NCBI RefSeq assembly: GCF_003253565.1
Contig: NZ_QKUF01000029.1
Location: 1-64,000 of the forward strand
Direction of reading: 5' to 3'
Source: Thermosporothrix hazakensis
GTDB lineage: Bacteria > Chloroflexota > Ktedonobacteria > Ktedonobacterales > Ktedonobacteraceae
DNA: 64,000 nt
Shown here piece by piece: positions 46,357 through 55,443 of this stretch; position 1 is the first letter of the stretch; the number at the start of each line of letters is the position of its first letter. Made by a program: the position numbers and the translations under genes. Below the pieces are notes generated by a model that was not told the origin of the DNA, made no database searches, and saw nothing but the letters and a program-made list of their open reading frames with translations.

Positions 46357-47151
46357 ATGCCTACATCTCGTACTGCCATTATTGCAGGAAACTGGAAAAT
46401 GAATTATGGTCCGCAGAAGGCATCTGAATTTACGATGGAGATCATGCCTTCTCTGGGCCAGTTGATGCGCTCGTATCCGAGAATTCTGTGTCTTCTCTGT
46501 CCTCCAGCTATCTCGCTGAGCTCCGTGCGCGAGGTCGTAGATGCAATGCCTGCCCCGCGTATCGAACTGGGGGCACAGAATATGTACTACGAAGAGAAGG
46601 GCGCTTTTACCGGTGAGATCGCTCCTGCAATGGTAAAGGAACTCTGTACTAGCGTGATCCTGGGCCACTCTGAGCGCAGAACCTATTTCGGTGAAACAGA
46701 TGAACTGGTAAATAAGAAAGCTCGTGCCGCTTTCGCCCACCGACTGCGACCGATTATCTGCATTGGGGAAAATCTGGAACAGTTCGAGTCGGGCTCAACA
46801 CAGGAGGTAATCCGAACTCAGATACAGGGTAGCCTGGCCGGTTTTACCCCTGAGCAGGCTGCACGAGCTGTGATTGCCTATGAACCAATCTGGGCGATTG
46901 GGACCGGTAAAGCTGCAACGGCGGAGCAGGCGGGACTTGTTGTTCACTTTATTCGTGAACAATATTCCGAAATGTACGGCACAGAGGCCGGAGACGCGGT
47001 ACGTATTCTCTACGGTGGCAGCGTCACTTCTGAGAATATTGCTGAGTTCATTGCCCATCCCGATATTGATGGAGCACTGGTCGGTGGCGCAAGTCTCAAA
47101 CCCGACTTTGTCGAGATTGTGCGCAAGACGATAGATGTCATAAAGGGCTAG
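46357..47151 (+). CDS. tpiA: Triosephosphate isomerase
   Basis: The protein has 264 aa. It interconverts dihydroxyacetone phosphate and glyceraldehyde-3-phosphate. Motifs: AGNWKMN with the catalytic Lys, GAQNMYYEEKGAFTGE, ILGHSERR with the catalytic His, the catalytic Glu in AYEPIWAIGTGKAAT (loop 6), and ILYGGSVTSEN with GALVGGASL. GAGGAG precedes the ATG. Its last 14 bp overlap the end of the convergent methyltransferase gene, and its terminator lies inside that gene. Confidence 0.97.
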   Translation: MPTSRTAIIAGNWKMNYGPQKASEFTMEIMPSLGQLMRSYPRILCLLCPPAISLSSVREVVDAMPAPRIELGAQNMYYEEKGAFTGEIAPAMVKELCTSVILGHSERRTYFGETDELVNKKARAAFAHRLRPIICIGENLEQFESGSTQEVIRTQIQGSLAGFTPEQAARAVIAYEPIWAIGTGKAATAEQAGLVVHFIREQYSEMYGTEAGDAVRILYGGSVTSENIAEFIAHPDIDGALVGGASLKPDFVEIVRKTIDVIKG

Positions 47152-48067
47152 GCTCCCGGGAGGGCTGAGTTTCGCATGAGCAAGCTGCTTGTGCGAAACT
47201 TGCTTTTTTTTGGCCGGTCACAACACGAATATCCCACTGTCCGGTGAATGTGGTCGCGACCATTTCCTGTAGCGCCTGCTGATACAGGTTATCGAATCTC
47301 GTTTGACTGACTGTGCCGTTCTTCGTCAGAAATGGCTGGATAAGCTGTAAGAAGGCGGCTATGTTCTGTAACATCCCGTTATGTGCCGCTGTTCCTACCG
47401 AAAAGTTGAGGGGATAGACTGTCTGCGAAAGAATGGTGAAGCCGCTCTCCTGTAGGAGTGAGGCGATATCCAATGGCTTTCCTAGCTGGTGTGGCGTTCC
47501 GACCGGTGTACAGCGAAGCCCTTTTTTCTGCAATGTTTCGGCATAATAGGCGCTTAGCTGTTCCAGTGCAGGGCTGCTGGTGCGGCATGGGTCACATTCA
47601 ATCATGCATATGAACGAGTCGTTTTGTAGTACACGATGACACTCGCTTAGCACAAATGGCCATTCTTCGTCCTGCACAAAAGATGCAAGGAAGCGCATAT
47701 GAACCAGACAGAAATAGGCATCCGGAAAGTCGAGTCCCTCTCGAATATCCATCTGCACAAAGTCTATGTTATCCAGATCCTGGACCTGGGCATGTGCATA
47801 GTCTATCTGCCTTTTGTGGCTATCAATGCCAATCACATCAAAATCGGGATAGGCAAATGCCATATCCAGCGTGCAGGCTCCCCCTCCACAGGGGATATCG
47901 AGAATACGCCCGGTCGTTGGGAGCAGCATTGAGGTGTTTTCTGCCGCATGAAGTAGATAGGTGTTGATCAGCTTATTCTGGAGTGTCTGACGTGTCATTT
48001 CAACTGGATTATCTCTATCTATAATGGCTACTTTGCCATATTGTGTAATGTCGGAGGCTGTGAACAT
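47138..48067 (-). CDS. Class I SAM-dependent methyltransferase
   Basis: The protein has 309 aa. SAM-binding motif I reads ILDIPCGGGACTLDMA, with the acidic end of strand 2 in VIGIDSHKRQ and motif III in VQMDIRE. The C-terminal 130 residues are probably substrate-binding. Substrate unknown. The final 30 codons also encode, on the other strand, the tpiA terminator (47168-47211), so the C-terminus KKASFAQAACSC is constrained by that structure. The start is preceded by GGGAGAG. Confidence 0.85.
   Translation of the reverse strand: MFTASDITQYGKVAIIDRDNPVEMTRQTLQNKLINTYLLHAAENTSMLLPTTGRILDIPCGGGACTLDMAFAYPDFDVIGIDSHKRQIDYAHAQVQDLDNIDFVQMDIREGLDFPDAYFCLVHMRFLASFVQDEEWPFVLSECHRVLQNDSFICMIECDPCRTSSPALEQLSAYYAETLQKKGLRCTPVGTPHQLGKPLDIASLLQESGFTILSQTVYPLNFSVGTAAHNGMLQNIAAFLQLIQPFLTKNGTVSQTRFDNLYQQALQEMVATTFTGQWDIRVVTGQKKASFAQAACSCETQPSREPSPL
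47168..47211 (+). terminator. Intrinsic terminator of gap-pgk-tpiA, inside a coding sequence
   Basis: AGTTTCGCA (47168-47176) pairs with TGCGAAACT (47192-47200), followed by TGC and eight Ts. The 15-nt loop can pair further (AGCA with TGCT). It lies 17 bp after the tpiA stop and within the 3' end of the opposite methyltransferase gene. Confidence 0.9.
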
Positions 48068-48497
48068 GGTCTCTCCCTCTGGATTTGCTCTTAAAAAGAG
48101 TTGTTGCTGTTCATATGACCTGTTATGTCTACATCTATTGCTATTTGTCCTTCGCTTTTCTGGTAAAATAAGCTATTCTTGTTTATATAATGTCTTATCA
48201 GAGAGAAATTGTCAAAAAATAAGAAAACAAAGTAGCAAAAATAGAAGCTTATAGAACATGTGTTAAGCTGGCAGGCAAGCATAGAAGGAGAACATGTTCA
48301 TTGTTGAGTTAGCGGGCGATTCAGTTGGAGCGTCGGGTCTGTTGTCAGCTATCTGGAAATGTCGTATTATAGTCTGCAAAGGTTGTTTTTCTCATCTTTC
48401 ACCAATAGATATTTCATCTACTTATTCTGTTCGTCTGAAAAGATGAAGGGATGGGCTACGCACAAGGAAGATCTGAGGAGGAGAAAGAAAGTAAGCA
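48068..48497. other. Divergent intergenic region
   Basis: About 430 bp between two divergent methyltransferase genes. It contains an AT-rich stretch (48150-48245) and a possible small open frame at 48294-48446. Confidence 0.35.
48294..48446 (+). CDS. Possible 50-aa peptide upstream of the O-methyltransferase gene
   Basis: The frame begins MFIVELAGDSVGAS and contains three Cys. AAGGAG lies only 3 nt before the ATG, closer than normal. No known family. It could be a leader peptide or chance. Confidence 0.2.
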   Translation: MFIVELAGDSVGASGLLSAIWKCRIIVCKGCFSHLSPIDISSTYSVRLKR

Positions 48498-49088
48498 ATG
48501 CAAACGAGTATGCCGCAGGAACTCCAACTATTGTTGCGCCATATCTATGAAGAGGGACAGCAACATGATGCTCGCACGCAGGAACGCCGTGAAAAAATGC
48601 TGTTGTTGGAACCTGAAACAGCGCAGGTACTCAGCCTGTTGATTCGGAGCAGCAAGCGTAAACGCATTCTAGAGGTCGGGACCTCGGCTGGCTATAGCAC
48701 GATCTGGCTTGCCTGGGCTGCTGGAGAGCAGGGGCATATACTCAGCATTGATCGAGAGGCGCAAAAGCATATGCTGGCTGATGCCCATTTACGGCAGGCG
48801 GGGCTTCGTGAGCAGGTGACATTGCTTTGTGGCGATGCGACCGAGGTTATCAGGGATCTGGAAGGACCGTTTGATTTTGTCTTTTTTGACGCTGATCGTT
48901 TCAGCGCTCCTGCTCAACTCTCGCTACTCCTCCCACACCTTGAGCGGGATGTGATGCTCTGCGCTGATAATGTCCTTTCCCATCCCGAGGAAATCGCTGG
49001 CTATCTTCAGGCTATTGCGGCCCTGTCCGATTTTGAGCACCTTGTGCTTCCGGTTGGCAAGGGCTTGAGCATCGCCTATCGTACCTGA
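48498..49088 (+). CDS. SAM-dependent O-methyltransferase
   Basis: The protein has 196 aa. It resembles the catechol/caffeoyl-CoA O-methyltransferase group: LRSLL-type helix, motif I RILEVGTSAGYSTIWLA, the acidic residue in ILSIDREAQ, and the metal-binding Asp in FVFFDADRF followed by CADNVLSHPE. Substrate unknown. GAGGAGGAGAAAG lies somewhat far (about 15 nt) upstream of the ATG; a second ATG 12 nt downstream is possible. Read in the same direction as the DinB-like gene after it (65 bp gap). Confidence 0.88.
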   Translation: MQTSMPQELQLLLRHIYEEGQQHDARTQERREKMLLLEPETAQVLSLLIRSSKRKRILEVGTSAGYSTIWLAWAAGEQGHILSIDREAQKHMLADAHLRQAGLREQVTLLCGDATEVIRDLEGPFDFVFFDADRFSAPAQLSLLLPHLERDVMLCADNVLSHPEEIAGYLQAIAALSDFEHLVLPVGKGLSIAYRT

Positions 49089-49153
49089 AATCTCTCTATT
49101 TTCATCTTTCTTATGGGCTTTGAACACTTTTTGATGGTGGAAGGGAATTCGGA

Positions 49154-50035
49154 ATGATGAAGAGTCCTGGAACGCTTGCTCTACAGAGAGAACCGGCGTT
49201 CTTTCCTGAAATTCTGCTGGCTGATCTAGAGCGTTTACAGAATGACTTAATTGATTTTTTTGCAACAATTACCCCCAGATCCTGGGTACACCGGCCTTCA
49301 AAAGAGGGCTGGACGCTTTTTGATGCGCTGGTCCATGTCAGCACTGCTGCCGAACTCTATCTTGAAGCGCTTGAAAAGGCGTTAACCGGTGAGCCGTTGT
49401 CGGAGGGAAATGTTGAACTCCCGGTTCCTGTTCAATCTGATGTTGATGGCGCTCAGGTGACCATGCCTCAGTTATTACTCCATTCGTTTCTCAGCGCTTT
49501 GCAGCGTACGGCAGCAATTATACCGCACTTACGGGCCGAGGAATTTTTGCAGTCAGCTCCCCTGCATTTTGCTGGACGCTTTCCTGTTGTCGCTGAACTG
49601 TTGGCGTTACAGATTATTCATCCCGCGCTCCTTCATACGGCTTTATTGTCAAAGGCTATAGGGGCAAAACCGCTCTGGAACGAATATCCTTCGGACTACC
49701 TTCAACGGAATATCCTGCGCCTCTTCGCGATCATGCCGGTTGTCTATCGACGAGAACTCTTTCCCGATGTTCAAGGGGGCGTGAACTGGCATATTGGTGG
49801 CCCGGCTGGTGGGCACTGGTTCCTTCTATTTGATGAGCAGGCCCGTGTGGGGAAAGGAAGCCTTGCTCATCCGGCGCTCTCGCTCTGGTTTCCCGGTGCG
49901 CATGCATTCCTGTTGTATATCACTGCACAGATAAGCATGCGCCGCGCTCTGGCCACCGGGAAAATGATGGTCTGGGGCAATCTGCGTACGGCTGCCGGTA
50001 TACGAGGGCTGCTACCGAAGCTCTGCCTGATTTGA
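49154..50035 (+). CDS. DinB/maleylpyruvate-isomerase-like protein
   Basis: The protein has 293 aa. The first 170 residues look like a DinB-type four-helix bundle: LLADLERLQNDLIDFFATITPRSWVHRPSKEGWTLFDALVHVSTAAELY, where the His of ALVHV would be a metal ligand. A later ALQIIHPALLHTALL gives further His residues. The C-terminal half (GGVNWHIGGPAGGHW and following) may be a sterol-carrier-like domain. Enzymes of this group use small thiols, but none is proved here. Probably cotranscribed with the O-methyltransferase gene. Confidence 0.6.
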   Translation: MMKSPGTLALQREPAFFPEILLADLERLQNDLIDFFATITPRSWVHRPSKEGWTLFDALVHVSTAAELYLEALEKALTGEPLSEGNVELPVPVQSDVDGAQVTMPQLLLHSFLSALQRTAAIIPHLRAEEFLQSAPLHFAGRFPVVAELLALQIIHPALLHTALLSKAIGAKPLWNEYPSDYLQRNILRLFAIMPVVYRRELFPDVQGGVNWHIGGPAGGHWFLLFDEQARVGKGSLAHPALSLWFPGAHAFLLYITAQISMRRALATGKMMVWGNLRTAAGIRGLLPKLCLI

Positions 50036-50092
50036 CTCTTGTCCCGGCTCAAGTTAGCAGATGAAAGGCGTACTTTGGGTAAATGCTTCCTT

Positions 50093-50899
50093 TCAGGCTC
50101 GGATCTTCTCGTTTGCGGTTTCTGTGGGCTCTGCTTTGATCGTTGTGATTCCCAGATAGCGAAAGGGCATTAAGACTTCTTCTGGCACGGAGGCTTCGGT
50201 TACAAGATGCGTCAACAATTTGAGCGGTCCGACAATGTAGGGCGTTGAGGAATTGAGCTTCTCTGCTGAAGCAAGTGCGACCACTTCGGCGGATCGTTCG
50301 ATCATGACCTTTTTAATATAGAGCTCCTCACGCTCTGTCGTGGAGATACCTGCCTCTACGTGCAGCCCACAGATGCCAAGCAGGCAGATGTCGGCCTGAT
50401 AGGAACGCAGCGCCTCTACTGTCTCTATGCCTGCTGTTGTCTGCGTTGATTTTAAGAGCGGCCCGCCCAGAAGAATCATGTCTACATTTGGATGCTCGGC
50501 AAGCTCCATCGCGATGGCCGGGCTGTTGGTAATCACTGTTGCGTGGAGCGTATAGGGGATGGAGCGAGCTACCTGTAAGGTTGTTGTTCCTCCATCCATA
50601 AGAATAACTTGTCCGTCTCGTAAAAGCTGTATGGCGGCTCGGGCTATGGCTGTTTTTCCCTGAATGGTTTGCTGTACACGCTCACTATAGCGTAAGCGGG
50701 GCGCACGCAACACGGCTCCGCCGTGAACACGTTGAATCAGCCCTGCTTCAAAAAGATCTCTTAAATCTCTTCGGATGGTATCTTCGGAAACGGAGAGAAC
50801 GTCACTGAGCTCGCTGGCAAGCACGCTTCCGTCCTGATGCAGCATTTCCAGAATACGTTGCTGTCTCTCTTCTTTTAACACAGTGTTCTTACCCCGCAC
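50093..50899 (-). CDS. DeoR/GlpR-family transcriptional regulator
   Basis: The protein has 268 aa. N-terminal winged helix: ERQQRILEMLHQDGSVLASELSDVLSVSEDTIRRDLRDLFEAGLIQRVHGGAV, the classic DeoR signature. The C-terminal sugar-phosphate-sensing domain shows ILMDGGTTTLQVAR, TVITNSPAIAMELAEH and LLGICGLHVEAGISTTE. The GTG start has a weak ribosome site; a second GTG six codons in is possible. It is divergent from the MFS transporter gene and probably controls it. Confidence 0.93.
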   Translation of the reverse strand: MRGKNTVLKEERQQRILEMLHQDGSVLASELSDVLSVSEDTIRRDLRDLFEAGLIQRVHGGAVLRAPRLRYSERVQQTIQGKTAIARAAIQLLRDGQVILMDGGTTTLQVARSIPYTLHATVITNSPAIAMELAEHPNVDMILLGGPLLKSTQTTAGIETVEALRSYQADICLLGICGLHVEAGISTTEREELYIKKVMIERSAEVVALASAEKLNSSTPYIVGPLKLLTHLVTEASVPEEVLMPFRYLGITTIKAEPTETANEKIRA

Positions 50900-50972
50900 A
50901 TACGTCTCTGATCTGCCCCTCTATGGACAGTGGTAGATCCTTTGATCCTTCCAAATGGCGCAGATGATTTCG

Positions 50973-51002
50973 TTGACAAATGTCGATATTTGCGTGTATT
51001 AT
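50973..51002 (+). promoter_or_regulatory. Promoter for the MFS transporter gene
   Basis: TTGACA (50973-50978), 18 bp, TATTAT (50997-51002), close to the sigma-70 consensus. The spacer contains the partial palindrome AAATGTCGATATTT, a candidate operator for the divergent DeoR-type regulator. Confidence 0.6.
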
Positions 51003-51169
51003 CTTGGTTATGCATTATATTGCGTTTTAGTGCCGGGGTCAAGGAAACAGTGCTGTGCGTATGATATTGTCATCTCGTATTGCAGGCGTTCCTTGATAGG
51101 TTATTCCTGGTAGATTATGCTCAGGTATTATAGGCCGCTTTTGCTTTCTCATCCTGGAAAGAAGGTTCC

Positions 51170-52402
51170 ATGCCCACTGGTGAAAAAACTGTCCGATCAC
51201 AAGAAGTGCATACCCCGCATTTTTATCGCATTTTTGTCGCCGTCGCATTCTATACTATCTTTATGGTTGGGGTGAATGATGGTGCGCTGGGGGTGTTGCT
51301 TCCCAACATCAGCGCGCATTATCAGGCCAACAATGCAACTATCAGCCTGCTGTTTCTGTTCAGCACATTCGGGTATTTGCTTGCTTCTTTCAACAATGGA
51401 TTGCTGGTTGCTCGCTTTGGCAAAGAACGTGCGTTATTATTCGGTTGCCTCATTTTTTGTGCCAGCTTTCTGGCGCTCTGCCTGGCTCCACCCTGGTTTT
51501 ATGTCCTGTTGCCGCTCTACCTGATGCTTGGATTTGGGATTGCGCTGCTGGACGCGGGGTTGAATACCCTTATGGCGATGCTCCCGCGAAGCACAGTCTT
51601 ACTGAATTATTTTCACTTCTTTTACGGCGTTGGTGCCTGGCTCGGGCCAAACATCGCCACCGGCGTGCTTGCCCTTCGCTTTGGCTGGAACTCCGCGTAC
51701 GCTCTCTGGCTGATTCTCGGGCTGATCGCTCTGTTCGGTATGGGCTGGACCTTCCGTAAACAGAGAATCGCGGGCGGGAATCAGGAACAGAGCGAGCGTG
51801 GGAGTGGACGCGGGCTGCTCAAGGCCACACTGAGTATGAAGAGTGTCTGGCTGGCGGCTGGTTTCCTGTTATTCTATGTCGGTACCGAGGTTACGCTTGG
51901 TTCCTGGGGGTATAGCTTTTTAACGAAAGAGCGACATGGGGATCCCGTTCTGATGGGTCCGGTTGTTAGTGGCTACTGGCTCGGTCTTGCGATTGGACGG
52001 CTGATACTGGGGAAGCTGACCGAATATACTGGACCAAAGAATATGGTGATATATTGCCTTGCTGGAACGATCCTCGGGTTGCTGATCCTCTGGCTGGTTC
52101 CGGTGCAGACGATCGCCATCTTTGGCTTCTTTCTGACTGGATTCAGTCTGGCTCCGATGTTCCCGATCGTGATTGCCATCATGCCGAAGTTTGCTCCACA
52201 CCAGCTTTTACCGAGCGCAGTGGGCTTCTTGACCAGCCTGGGAAGTATGGGGGCGGCGCTCTTCCCCTGGTTGGTCGGTACGATTTCACAGTACTTTGGT
52301 CTCTGGATATTGATGCCCTTTACGGTCGTTACCTCTCTGCTAATGTTCCTGTTCTGGCTGTTGCTTCACGCGGCTCCTGTGGCTCAGGAAGAGCAGGCAT
52401 AA
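51170..52402 (+). CDS. MFS transporter, sugar-type
   Basis: The protein has 410 aa with 12 predicted membrane segments. It resembles fucose-permease-like members of the major facilitator superfamily: GVNDGALGVLLPNISAHY in the first segment, NNGLLVARFGKERALL (the loop 2-3 signature), LDAGLNTLMAML, and FHFFYGVGAWLGP. AGAAGG lies 4 nt before the ATG. Control by the divergent DeoR-type regulator suggests uptake of a sugar or sugar derivative (inference). Two parS sites follow its stop codon. Confidence 0.88.
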   Translation: MPTGEKTVRSQEVHTPHFYRIFVAVAFYTIFMVGVNDGALGVLLPNISAHYQANNATISLLFLFSTFGYLLASFNNGLLVARFGKERALLFGCLIFCASFLALCLAPPWFYVLLPLYLMLGFGIALLDAGLNTLMAMLPRSTVLLNYFHFFYGVGAWLGPNIATGVLALRFGWNSAYALWLILGLIALFGMGWTFRKQRIAGGNQEQSERGSGRGLLKATLSMKSVWLAAGFLLFYVGTEVTLGSWGYSFLTKERHGDPVLMGPVVSGYWLGLAIGRLILGKLTEYTGPKNMVIYCLAGTILGLLILWLVPVQTIAIFGFFLTGFSLAPMFPIVIAIMPKFAPHQLLPSAVGFLTSLGSMGAALFPWLVGTISQYFGLWILMPFTVVTSLLMFLFWLLLHAAPVAQEEQA

Positions 52403-52420
52403 CCGCGTGAAACTCTCCGG

Positions 52421-52502
52421 TGTTTCACGTGAAACATACTTTTCGATCACGCATGCAATGGAGACGTCTGGCGCGTAATGGTGAAATGTTTCACGTGAAA
52501 CA
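52421..52502. other. Pair of exact parS sites
   Basis: TGTTTCACGTGAAACA, all 16 positions matching, with cores starting at 52422 and 52488 (66 bp apart). Intergenic, between convergent transporter and XRE-type genes. Confidence 0.92.
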
Positions 52503-52517
52503 CTCTTCCCTTCTGGC

Positions 52518-53666
52518 TCAATGCTGAAAAAGGTGGGCAAGCAGGCGAACCCGTGTTTCTTTTCCCCAGAGAGCAAGCATATGTTCGTAAAGCGTGTAGC
52601 ATTCGCTGAAAGCAAGCTCGCTATTAATGTGTTGCGCTGCTCTGGCGGCCGCTTCCAGATAAATACAGCTTTGAATCATGTTGCCAAGCATGATAGAGGT
52701 ATAGGCCCGGTGGCGTAGAAATTCCGCTCGCACTCGCGGTGCAGGCGCGGGCTGGATACCGTCAATTTGTTCAAAGGCTTTCCAGGCAAGGCGGGGCTTG
52801 CCAAGACGCAACAGAACCAATCCCTGATAGAGAAACAGGATCGTGCGGTCACAGCGGGTAAAAGGGTAGCCGGGGTCCATCTCTGGGGTCTCTGGAAAGA
52901 CGGTGACAGCCAGTTGCAGGAATTGCATAGCTTCCTTTTCACGGCCCATCGCTGCCTGAATTTCGGCCAGACCGGCAAAAATACGACTATGAAGCAGGGG
53001 TGAAATAGCGTCTCTGGTGATATTGATCAGCCGGAGCGCATCATTATAGGCGACAAGGGCAGAACCGATCCGTTTGCGCGTGGTAAAGATGGTGGCGAGA
53101 TGTATTTGCGAGGCAATATAGAGATTCCAGTCTCTGGCAATCTGGCTGTACACCAGCGCCTGGGTGCCGTGAGCCTGAGCCGAAACAAAGTCGCCGTGTT
53201 GCAGTTGAAGCAAGGCGAGGAGTTGATAGAGCTGTGCTGTCAGTGTGGCTGCTCGCTGCTGTTCCGGTCCGGGGTACAGGGTGATTTCGCCCAGTTGCAG
53301 AAGATAGCCCGGAAGTACGCGCTCAAGATCCGCTTGCCCGCCTTCCTGATAGGTTTGCCAGCTTGTCGCGATCGTGGCGGAGCAGTGTTCCAGCTTTTGG
53401 CGAATCGCTTCCAGTTTGTAGCCCTGCTGTTTTTCGATTCGGGCCTGACTCTTTCGGGCCTGTAATGTGCCTGAAAACCCGAGCTCTTCAGGGGTCATCT
53501 CAAAGACGCTGCATAGTGCGCGTAAAGAAGCGTGACGCGGTACCTGACGGCCTGCTTCCCATCGTGTATAGGTATTGGGACTGACCCCTACTTTGTGACT
53601 GACAAATTCAACTGTCCAGCTCTTTTTGATTCGCGCCATTCGTAACAGGCGGTTTGGTTGTTCCAT
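52518..53666 (-). CDS. XRE-family regulator with TPR-like repeats
   Basis: The protein has 382 aa. N-terminal helix-turn-helix: RLLRMARIKKSWTVEFVSHKVGVSPNTYTRWEAGRQVPRHASL, an XRE/Cro type. The rest is a helical-repeat region (about 115-380) with pairs such as LTAQLYQLLALLQLQHGDFVSAQAHGTQAL and AYTSIMLGNMIQSCIYLEAA, typical of peptide- or protein-binding TPR domains. It resembles regulators that sense peptides (RRNPP-like) only in layout. Target genes unknown. Confidence 0.8.
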   Translation of the reverse strand: MEQPNRLLRMARIKKSWTVEFVSHKVGVSPNTYTRWEAGRQVPRHASLRALCSVFEMTPEELGFSGTLQARKSQARIEKQQGYKLEAIRQKLEHCSATIATSWQTYQEGGQADLERVLPGYLLQLGEITLYPGPEQQRAATLTAQLYQLLALLQLQHGDFVSAQAHGTQALVYSQIARDWNLYIASQIHLATIFTTRKRIGSALVAYNDALRLINITRDAISPLLHSRIFAGLAEIQAAMGREKEAMQFLQLAVTVFPETPEMDPGYPFTRCDRTILFLYQGLVLLRLGKPRLAWKAFEQIDGIQPAPAPRVRAEFLRHRAYTSIMLGNMIQSCIYLEAAARAAQHINSELAFSECYTLYEHMLALWGKETRVRLLAHLFQH

Positions 53667-53915
53667 AGCATCTCAACCTCGCGTTTTATGCACTAACCAC
53701 CATTTATAAAGCCTTTTCTTTCTCGCGTCAAGTAAAAAGATATTAAAATATCAGAAACAAAGAAAGTCTTCTGCTCTCTATTGACCATAGCAGGTCCTTG
53801 CCTGTTTTTCGCGTTGCTGACCGCTGCTGGCCTTTCTGAGCCCTTGCTGTTGCGAGGTGGGGGAGGAAATCCAGAGGAAAATTTTCTGTTTGCCAGAAAA
53901 AGGCCAAAAAAACTA

Positions 53916-53944
53916 TTGACTAAACAATGCAATTAGTATATACT
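53916..53944 (+). promoter_or_regulatory. Promoter of tRNA-Asn
   Basis: TTGACT (53916-53921), 17 bp, TATACT (53939-53944), about 25 bp before the tRNA. Confidence 0.65.
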
Positions 53945-53969
53945 ACCAACTGTCAACGAGAGGCGACAT

Positions 53970-54041
53970 TCCTCGATAGCTCAACGGTAGAGCAACCGGC
54001 TGTTAACCGGTGGGTTGTAGGTTCGAATCCTACTCGGGGAG
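53970..54041 (+). tRNA. tRNA-Asn (anticodon GTT)
   Basis: A 7-bp acceptor stem TCCTCGA/TCGGGGA, D-arm GCTCAACGGTAGAGC, anticodon loop CTGTTAA (anticodon GTT), and a T-arm GTAGGTTCGAATCCTAC. Discriminator G at 54041. Confidence 0.94.
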
Positions 54042-54043
54042 CC

Positions 54044-54075
54044 GAGGGTCACGAAAGTGACCCTCCTTTTTTTTG
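54044..54075 (+). terminator. Intrinsic terminator of tRNA-Asn
   Basis: GAGGGTCAC (54044-54052), GAAA tetraloop, GTGACCCTC (54057-54065), followed by nine Ts interrupted by no other base. Confidence 0.93.
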
Positions 54076-54187
54076 TCTTTCTCGTGCTCTGTCATTGGGG
54101 GGAAATGCGCTCCCGTTTGCGCTTCACGATTTGAATAGCTATACTGTAAAGGGCACAAGAAAAAGGTGACTGCATGTTTTAATAAGG

Positions 54188-55315
54188 ATGGTGATTCGTT
54201 TGGTCAACAGCACTCGTATCAACTATCGTCAGATGTTTCTTCATCTTCTGGAATCGCTGCCGCTGGCAGCCTTTGTTGTTGATCGATCACTGTCGATTCG
54301 ATATGCCAATCAACCTGCCCTACACTTTTGCTCGCTGACTCGCTTGCCCGAGCGAGCCTGCCTTTCCTCGCTTTTGAAAGAACCTGCCGTGCTTGATCTT
54401 GTGCAGGAAGGAATCGAAAAATCGGCTCCTGTACGTGAGCTGCTTGAACCTCAGGGAGAGAATATTTCCTGGAAAGTAGCTGTTACTCCAATGGTGCATG
54501 CGGCAGGCGTCCCTTCAGAGAAGACCCCCTATCAGTTTTTCCTGTTAACCATTGAAGATATCAGTGAAGTTCGGCGTCTCGAGCGAGCGCAGCGTGATTT
54601 CCTGACCAACATCTCTCATGAACTGCGCACGCCTCTAACCTCCGTTCGCCTGCTGACGGAGACGCTTGAAGATGTCATCGATACAGATCCGGAGCGGGCA
54701 CAGGAGTTTGTTGAAAAAATCGAGACCGAGATCCATTACCTTTCCAGTCTGGTCGCTGAGATTTTAGAGCTTTCCCGGCTGGAATCGGGACAGGTTCCGA
54801 TGATGATAGAACCGCTGGAGGCCGAACAGCTTGTTCGTGAAGTAATGGCCCGTATGCTCCCCCTGGCACAGCGCCATCGGGTACGCTTGCTGACTGAGAT
54901 TACAGACGGCCACACGCTGGTTGCCGCTGATAGCAAGTTGATTACGCGCGTCCTGTTCAACCTTGTACACAATGCGATCAAGTTTACGCCCTCTGGCGGC
55001 AAGATTGTACTTGGCACGCACCCGCTTGCGGAGCAGCATATGCAGCGTTTCTTTGTGCGCGATACCGGTGTTGGTATCCGTGAAGAGGAGCTGCCACGCG
55101 TGTTTGAGCGCTTCTATAAAGCGGACCGTGCGCGTTCTAAAGCGAATTATATGGGGCCTGGCGGTGGCGGAACCGGGCTGGGTCTGGCGATTGCCCGCCA
55201 GGTTGTTGAGGCTCACGGCGGACGGATTTTTGCCGAAAGTAAGGTTGAGAAAGGAAGCACCTTTAGCTTCACCCTTCCTGTGGTGCATGATGCGGGAAGC
55301 AATGCCCTGAAATAA
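54188..55315 (+). CDS. PAS-containing sensor histidine kinase, PhoR-like
   Basis: The protein has 375 aa. A PAS-like domain (about 12-125) is followed by the dimerisation helix with phosphoacceptor His144 (NISHELRTPLTSVR), the N box LFNLVHNAIKFTP, the G1 box DTGVGI, FERFYKADRARS, and the G2 box GGTGLGLAIARQVVEAHGG. All catalytic boxes look intact. No membrane segment is visible, so it is probably cytoplasmic. No DNA-binding response regulator adjoins it. The genes that follow are a chemosensory-type set, so it could feed phosphate to the receiver at 56,502 or to the CheA-like protein (inference). Confidence 0.88.
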   Translation: MVIRLVNSTRINYRQMFLHLLESLPLAAFVVDRSLSIRYANQPALHFCSLTRLPERACLSSLLKEPAVLDLVQEGIEKSAPVRELLEPQGENISWKVAVTPMVHAAGVPSEKTPYQFFLLTIEDISEVRRLERAQRDFLTNISHELRTPLTSVRLLTETLEDVIDTDPERAQEFVEKIETEIHYLSSLVAEILELSRLESGQVPMMIEPLEAEQLVREVMARMLPLAQRHRVRLLTEITDGHTLVAADSKLITRVLFNLVHNAIKFTPSGGKIVLGTHPLAEQHMQRFFVRDTGVGIREEELPRVFERFYKADRARSKANYMGPGGGGTGLGLAIARQVVEAHGGRIFAESKVEKGSTFSFTLPVVHDAGSNALK

Positions 55316-55443
55316 TGTAGTGAATACGTGCTTGTCTCTCTCCTTTGTAAGGAAAATAAAGCGATCTCTGCCTTTTTCTCGTATATTTAATTATGAGTAT
55401 TGTTCTTCCCGTGCAATGTACTTGAGGCGCAGGAGGTCGCGCT

